From Parvularia atlantis (Eukaryota; Opisthokonta; Rotosphaerida), in contig CALSCO010001179.1 in the NCBI GenBank assembly GCA_943704415.1, positions 1 to 10,946 of the forward strand: 10,946 bases of DNA. The letters are read 5' to 3'. Shown piece by piece: positions 7,873-10,946 of the stretch (position 1 is its first letter; each line of letters starts with the position of its first letter). The notes under the pieces are model-generated. The model was not told where the DNA came from, ran no database searches, and saw only the letters and a list, made by a program, of their open reading frames with translations. Both the position numbers and the translations under genes were made by a program.

Positions 7873-9557
7873 TCAGGCCGGCGTCTCCTCGGCCACGGTC
7901 ACGCTCGGCGCGCGCTCGTCGTCCGACGCGGCTGTGAGCGGCTGGGCGTCGGCGGGCGCGGCCGGGGCCGTGTCGAGAAACTCCTGCAGCGCCTCTTTCT
8001 CGTCCGGCTCGGCCTCGAGGCCGACGCGCGCGAGCTCCTCCTGCGCCTCCTGCACGGACTTTGTAGAGGCGACTGAGGGGCGCGTGTGAGAACGGTTGGC
8101 GTACGCAAGAAGGACGGACGGGTGCGCACCGCTGGTCGTGCGCGAGCGCGGCTCACGGCGTAACTCGTCGACCTGGCGCTCAAACTCCTCCTCGAGCTGG
8201 CGCTGCTTCTCGGCAAGGGCGGCCTGTGCTTGGGCGCGGCCGTGAGCGTGTGGGTGAAAGGGGGGCGTCGGCGGCTTGCCTTGTCGACGTCGCTCTGCTG
8301 CCGCTTGAAGTTGAACTCGTGCACCTTGGCCTCGCGGCGCTTGTTGGCGACGTAGTTCTGCGTCCCGCACGTGAGCAGCATGCGGCAAAGCCACGAGGGC
8401 GCGCGCACGTCGGTCTCGGCCATCTGCGCGTACGCCCAGCGGTTGTGCGCCTCGGCGTCATCTGCGCGCTCGATCTCGCCGTGCAGCGCCTCGAGCGTCT
8501 CAATGCGTCTGGCGACGTCGCCTGTGGGGGCCGCGGCACGCGTGAGCAGCGGCGGCGGCGCGCACGTCTCGTGAGGCGCCACACCGACGAGGGCGCGGGT
8601 GCGGTCGAGTGCGTCGCACATGGCTGGGAGGGCGCGGAGGGCGGCGGCGAGGCGGTCGAGGGCGGTGCGGCGCTCGTCGCACGTCTTGAGCACGCGCTGC
8701 ACTTGCACGTCCGCGACCTGCACGTGCCGCGCGGTGTGTGCGATGAGTGCGGTGCAGAGTGGTGCAGAGCGTATGCAGAGTGTGTGCGATGAGTGTGGTG
8801 CAGAGCGTATGCAGAGTGTGCAGAGCGTGTGCAGAGTGTGGTGCAGAGCGTGTGCAGAGCGTATGCAGGCAAAGACGCGCGATCAGCAAAGGGGGAGCGA
8901 GGGGCGCGACGAGCGAGAGCAAGAGGATGAAGAGCGAAAGAGACGAGCAACGACGAGCAGCGAGAAGCAGCAACGAGCAGCCGCAACGAGAGAAGAGAGG
9001 CAAGCGCCGACGAGCAACGAGAAGCAGCAGTCGATCAGGGCAGCCGCCGCCGATCAGCAACGACAAGCACCTGACGAGCAGCAGCCCACCAGCCATCCGC
9101 ACCCCACCAGCACCACGAGCCCAGCGAGCAGACGCACGGCGGCGTTGTGGGCGACGTCGACGCTCTCGCGGTGCAGCCGCAGCCACTCGCCCTCGTACTT
9201 CCCGAGCAGCTCGACAGCGGCCGGCATCGCCGCGACCCGCGTTGCGCCCGCGTCGCCCTCGCCGCCACTTGTCGCCGCCGCACCCGCCGCCGACGCCGAG
9301 GCGCGGCGCACGTCGAGCGCGCCGCGGATGGACGCGCCGGCGCGGGCCGCGCGCGCGCGCCACTTGCGCTCGTTGAGCGTCGTCGCCTCGTCCAGCTTGG
9401 CCAGCGACGCCGCCAGCGACGAGCGCAGCGCCGCGCCCAGTCGGCGGCCCGCCGCGGCCGAGGGCGACGCCGATGGCGCCGCGGCGGCCGGCGCAGACGA
9501 CGACGACGACGACGACGACGACGTCGAGGGCGCCGCGGCGGCGGATGCGGTCGCCAT
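7873..9557 (-). CDS. DTNBP1: Dysbindin (BLOC-1 subunit) homologue
   Basis: Dysbindin is a coiled-coil subunit of BLOC-1, which directs cargo from endosomes to lysosome-related organelles. Exons in transcript order: 9557-9138, 8717-8409, 8357-8280, 8223-8130, 8072-7873 (1101 nt, 366 aa; human 351). Introns: 8718-9137 (420 nt), 8358-8408, 8224-8279 (GC-AG), 8073-8129. After an Ala/Ser-rich leader, ELLGKYEGEWLRLHR (116-130) matches the family's LELLSRYEDTW block. Across the exon 1/2 join the spacing to DERRTALDRL equals that in human dysbindin with no gap. A Lys/Arg/Glu coiled coil (NYVANKRREAKVHEF, then LAEKQRQLEEEFERQ) follows, and EKEALQEFLDTA (325-336) matches the DQEALDVFLNSG block. The tail is acidic. 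ATG 9557 has a good context; an in-frame ATG lies just upstream (MTTRQALAM). Identification is by pattern recall; coiled-coil similarity alone would be weak, but block order and spacing support it. Confidence 0.8.
8224..8279 (-). other. GC-AG intron 3 of the dysbindin gene
   Basis: In transcript orientation the donor is AAG|GCAAGC and the acceptor CACAG|GCC, with a GCTCACG branch-like motif between. The 56-nt length is not a multiple of three, and its removal joins SDVDK to AALAEKQ in phase 0, so an intron is needed. AG|GCAAG is the classic GC-type donor. A GT donor 9 nt upstream (GAC|GTCGAC) would keep the frame but is a poor match to every other donor in the window. Confidence 0.7.
8735..8868. 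repeat. Tandem repeat in dysbindin intron 1 (GTGCAGAGCGTAT-like units)
   Basis: Short degenerate units built from TGCAGAGYG, GTATGCAGAG and GTGTGCGATGAGTG recur about ten times. They begin just upstream of the exon 2 acceptor (8720-8718) and help make this intron 420 nt, seven to eight times the local norm. The reading frames through it are open only because the repeat lacks stops. Confidence 0.85.
8951..9029. repeat. Direct repeat pair in dysbindin intron 1
   Basis: A 22-nt block beginning CGACGAGCA and ending AAGCAGCA occurs at 8951-8972 and again at 9008-9029 with one mismatch. It lies in a wider purine-rich stretch (about 8880-9070) full of ACGAGCA and GAAGCAGCA pieces. Together with the neighbouring repeat it accounts for most of the enlarged first intron. 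Confidence 0.75.
9496..9522 (-). repeat. Trinucleotide repeat coding for poly-Ser in dysbindin
   Basis: Nine perfect GAC triplets on the plus strand read as TCG serine codons on the minus strand, giving nine consecutive serines near residues 13-21. The tract lies in the non-conserved Ala/Ser leader before the conserved dysbindin blocks. Confidence 0.9.
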
Positions 9558-9585
9558 GGCAAGTGCCTGTCTGGTTGTCATCGAT

Positions 9586-9926
9586 TGAGCTTGACTTGAG
9601 CTGGTTGTGAGACTTGAGCTGGTTGTGAGTTGAGCACGGTGAGCTGGTTGAGCTGGTTGAGACTTGAGCACGGTGAGCTGGTTGAGCTCGTTGAGACTTG
9701 AGCTCGTTGAGACTTGAGCTGGTTGTGAGTTGAGCACGGTGAGCTGGTTGAGCTGGTTGTGAGTTGAGCACGGTGAGCTAGTTGAGCTCGTTGAGACTTG
9801 AGCTCGTTGAGACTTGAGCTCGTTGAGACTTGAGCTGGTTGTGACTTGAGCTGGTTGTGACTTGAGCTCGTTGAGACTTGAGCTGGTTTATCGACTGAGC
9901 TGGCTGAGCACTGAGCTGGCTGAGCA
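9586..9926. repeat. Minisatellite upstream of dysbindin (TTGAGCTSGTTGWGAC units)
   Basis: About 340 nt of tandem, roughly 16-nt units of the form TTGAGCTGGTTGTGAC or TTGAGCTCGTTGAGAC. They are mixed with a second module, GTTGAGCACGGTGAGC, that recurs at least four times, giving a higher-order pattern. The array decays into TGAGCACTGAGCTGGC copies near 9895-9926. It starts about 30 nt upstream of the dysbindin ATG, so it occupies that gene's 5' UTR or promoter. Minus-strand frames stay open through it, but the unit is not a multiple of three and the peptides are repeat translations. Confidence 0.92.
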
Positions 9927-10232
9927 AAAAGTGATCGACTGTACCGAATCAGGGAGGCTGAGCTGGCCGGTGCACGTGAGGGACGGGTGCTCGCATATGG
10001 TGCACGGTGGTCTACCATGGCTCAGTTGCTCACACACAGCCGACAGACCATGCTCAAAAGACCATGCTCAAGTCACAACGAGCACAGCCCACAGACCATG
10101 CTCGACCGTTCATGAAGTTACGATCTGGCACACGACTCCCCAGTGCGCGCGCACCCACACCCACACCCGACCACCGACCACCGACTGCCGACAGACCACG
10201 CCCTCGCCCTCGCCCTCGTCCCACAGGCCCTC
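9927..10232. other. Gene-free spacer between dysbindin and COX6B
   Basis: No gene or RNA gene recognised. It holds three direct copies of AGACCATGCTCA (10045-10056, 10059-10070, and 10093-10104 with one change), two GGTGCAC copies (near 9969 and 10000), a CCACAC/CCGACCA-rich run (10150-10200) and short CCCTCG repeats just downstream of the COX6B stop. As both neighbours are on the minus strand, it contains the COX6B 3' region and the distal dysbindin upstream region. Confidence 0.55.
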
Positions 10233-10641
10233 TCAGATGTCGGCCGGGAAGCGGCCTTCTGCGCGCTCCGTGTCCCAGCGCTCGACCTGCGCCGCGCCGC
10301 GCCGTGCCGTGCCGTGCTCAGTCATTCAGCGCGCCACCAGCCCCATCGTCCCACGCGCGGCGCACCCAGTCGTTCGGGCAGAGCGACAAGTACGCCCTGG
10401 CGAAGCGGAAGCAGACGGGGTAGTCGGGGCCCTTGGCCTTGACGCACTTGTGGTAGTCGACGTAGTTTTGCCAGCAGTTCTTGGTCTGCGTCGTGGCCGC
10501 GTTCAGCACACGGCGCGCACGCGGCCCCGCACGACGCGCCTGGTTCGTGTTGGGGAACCGCGCGTCGAACTGCGGCGTGATGGGCGCGAGCTTGCCGCCG
10601 AGCGCCATCAGCTTCGCGTCTGTCTCGCTCTCCTGCGTCAT
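10233..10641 (-). CDS. COX6B: Cytochrome c oxidase subunit 6B (COX6B / Cox12)
   Basis: A small, nuclear-encoded intermembrane-space subunit of respiratory complex IV. Exons in transcript order: 10641-10540, 10485-10366, 10286-10233 (276 nt, 91 aa; human COX6B1 has 86). Introns: 10486-10539 (54 nt, GC-AG) and 10287-10365 (79 nt, GTGCGC...CGCAG). The spliced protein carries [12 protein letters not shown] joined to [14 protein letters not shown], then [17 protein letters not shown] and [17 protein letters not shown]. Twin-cysteine motifs are CX9C (C38, C48) and CX10C (C59, C70), as the family requires for Mia40-dependent import. The last exon gives the conserved WDxxRAEGxFP tail. Reading straight on from exon 2 would end at an intronic TGA (10320-10318) with a wrong tail. 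No mitochondrial presequence is present, as expected. Confidence 0.94.
10486..10539 (-). other. GC-AG intron 1 of COX6B
   Basis: In transcript orientation the donor is CAG|GCGCGT and the acceptor ACGCAG|ACC, with a CTGAAC branch-like motif. It falls exactly between NTNQ and TKNCWQNY, which are contiguous in all COX6B proteins I know. The donor looks like the local GTGCGT consensus with T changed to C. Nearby GTGCGG and GTGCGC donors would break the frame. The intron is 54 nt and stop-free, so retention would insert 18 residues. Confidence 0.75.
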
Positions 10642-10644
10642 GGT

Positions 10645-10662
10645 CTGCTGCTGCTGCTGCTG
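10645..10662 (-). repeat. (CAG)6 in the COX6B 5' leader
   Basis: Six CTG triplets on the plus strand read as CAG repeats in the COX6B leader, ending 3 nt before its ATG. It is non-coding in the gene model given here. Confidence 0.8.
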
Positions 10663-10711
10663 CTACGGGGGCGGGGCGTGCGCGCGTGTGAGCCGCAGCC
10701 GCCTGGAGAAG

Positions 10712-10763
10712 GAGAGAGAGCGCCGAGAGAGAGCGCCGAGAGAGAGCGCCGAGAGAGAGCGCA
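10712..10763. repeat. Four tandem copies of a 13-nt unit GAGAGAGAGCGCC
   Basis: Copies at 10712-10724, 10725-10737, 10738-10750 and 10751-10763; only the last base of the last copy differs. The array lies 70-120 nt upstream of the COX6B ATG, in its promoter or 5' UTR. The rest of 10642-10891 shows no recognisable gene. Confidence 0.92.
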
Positions 10764-10889
10764 GTGAGCCATGCTTCGCGACGCTTCCAGAGCCGTCCAG
10801 AATGCATGACGCGTCGCCACATCTCCCCCTGCTCAGGAATATCAGACGCGCCAATGCCCGCGAAAGCGTGACAGTCGCGTCAACAAACT

Positions 10890-10891
<2 letters not shown>

Positions 10892-10936
<45 letters not shown>

Positions 10937-10946
10937 CTCTCTCTCT
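10892..10946. repeat. (TC)n microsatellite at the right window edge
   Basis: A TC dinucleotide run of at least 55 nt with one G interruption at 10933, continuing to the last base. It may be where assembly stopped. Confidence 0.95.

Noticed and set aside
8718-9137. A separate gene or extra exon inside dysbindin intron 1
   Set aside because: Open frames there follow repeat units, and the exon 1 to exon 2 join already matches dysbindin spacing exactly.
9578-10018. Long minus-strand open frames rich in Ser/Gln/Leu upstream of dysbindin
   Set aside because: They are translations of the minisatellite: several frames are open at once, the unit is not a multiple of three, and no conserved residues appear.
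201-10539. Many introns that are multiples of three and stop-free, suggesting programmed retention
   Set aside because: By my count 16 of 46 are multiples of three, about the one-third expected by chance. Stop-free frames are common at this G+C.
10770-10808. Short plus-strand frame starting MLRDASRAVQ near the right edge
   Set aside because: It stops after 12 codons, with no convincing donor and no recognisable family.
1-10946. tRNA, rRNA, CRISPR arrays, transposons or bacterial operon features
   Set aside because: No cloverleaf or B-box-like sequence, spaced direct-repeat array, terminal repeats or transposase motif was seen. All genes are spliced eukaryotic genes.

Overview
This is compact, intron-dense eukaryotic DNA of very high G+C. 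Five protein-coding genes can be rebuilt by splicing; no single open frame shows any of them whole. I placed 46 introns. Most are 46-62 nt, begin GTGCG (40 of 46), often carry a CTGAC or CTCAC branch-point-like motif shortly before the acceptor, and usually end in CGCAG or CAG. The donor style, tight packing and gene set suggest an opisthokont. A zoosporic, early-diverging fungus is my best guess: the first gene resembles fungal GCN2, while GSAP and dysbindin are better known from animals. The species is not identifiable by reading alone.

Layout: (1) 1-326, minus, the 5' end of an RWD-domain gene that looks like the GCN2 N-terminus, cut by the window edge. (2) 448-3381, plus, a complete 15-exon peroxisomal ABC half-transporter of the ABCD1/2 type, divergent from gene 1 across about 120 nt. 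(3) 3549-7823, plus, a complete 25-exon homologue of gamma-secretase-activating protein (GSAP). (4) 7873-9557, minus, a 5-exon dysbindin (DTNBP1, BLOC-1 subunit) homologue, tail-to-tail with GSAP and separated from it by 49 nt. (5) 10233-10641, minus, a 3-exon cytochrome c oxidase subunit 6B (COX6B). Its last exon lies beyond an apparent stop codon that is inside an intron.

Gene-poor DNA is confined to 9558-10232 and 10642-10946 and to the 420-nt first intron of dysbindin. All three are rich in simple and tandem repeats. The window ends in a CT microsatellite and begins with a G run.

The genes do not form a pathway. They cover stress-signalled translation control, peroxisomal fatty acyl import, a GSAP role unknown outside animals, endolysosomal trafficking (BLOC-1) and mitochondrial respiration. 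The most notable points are the full GSAP and dysbindin homologues in such a compact genome, the donor consensus with C at +4, and two likely GC-AG introns.
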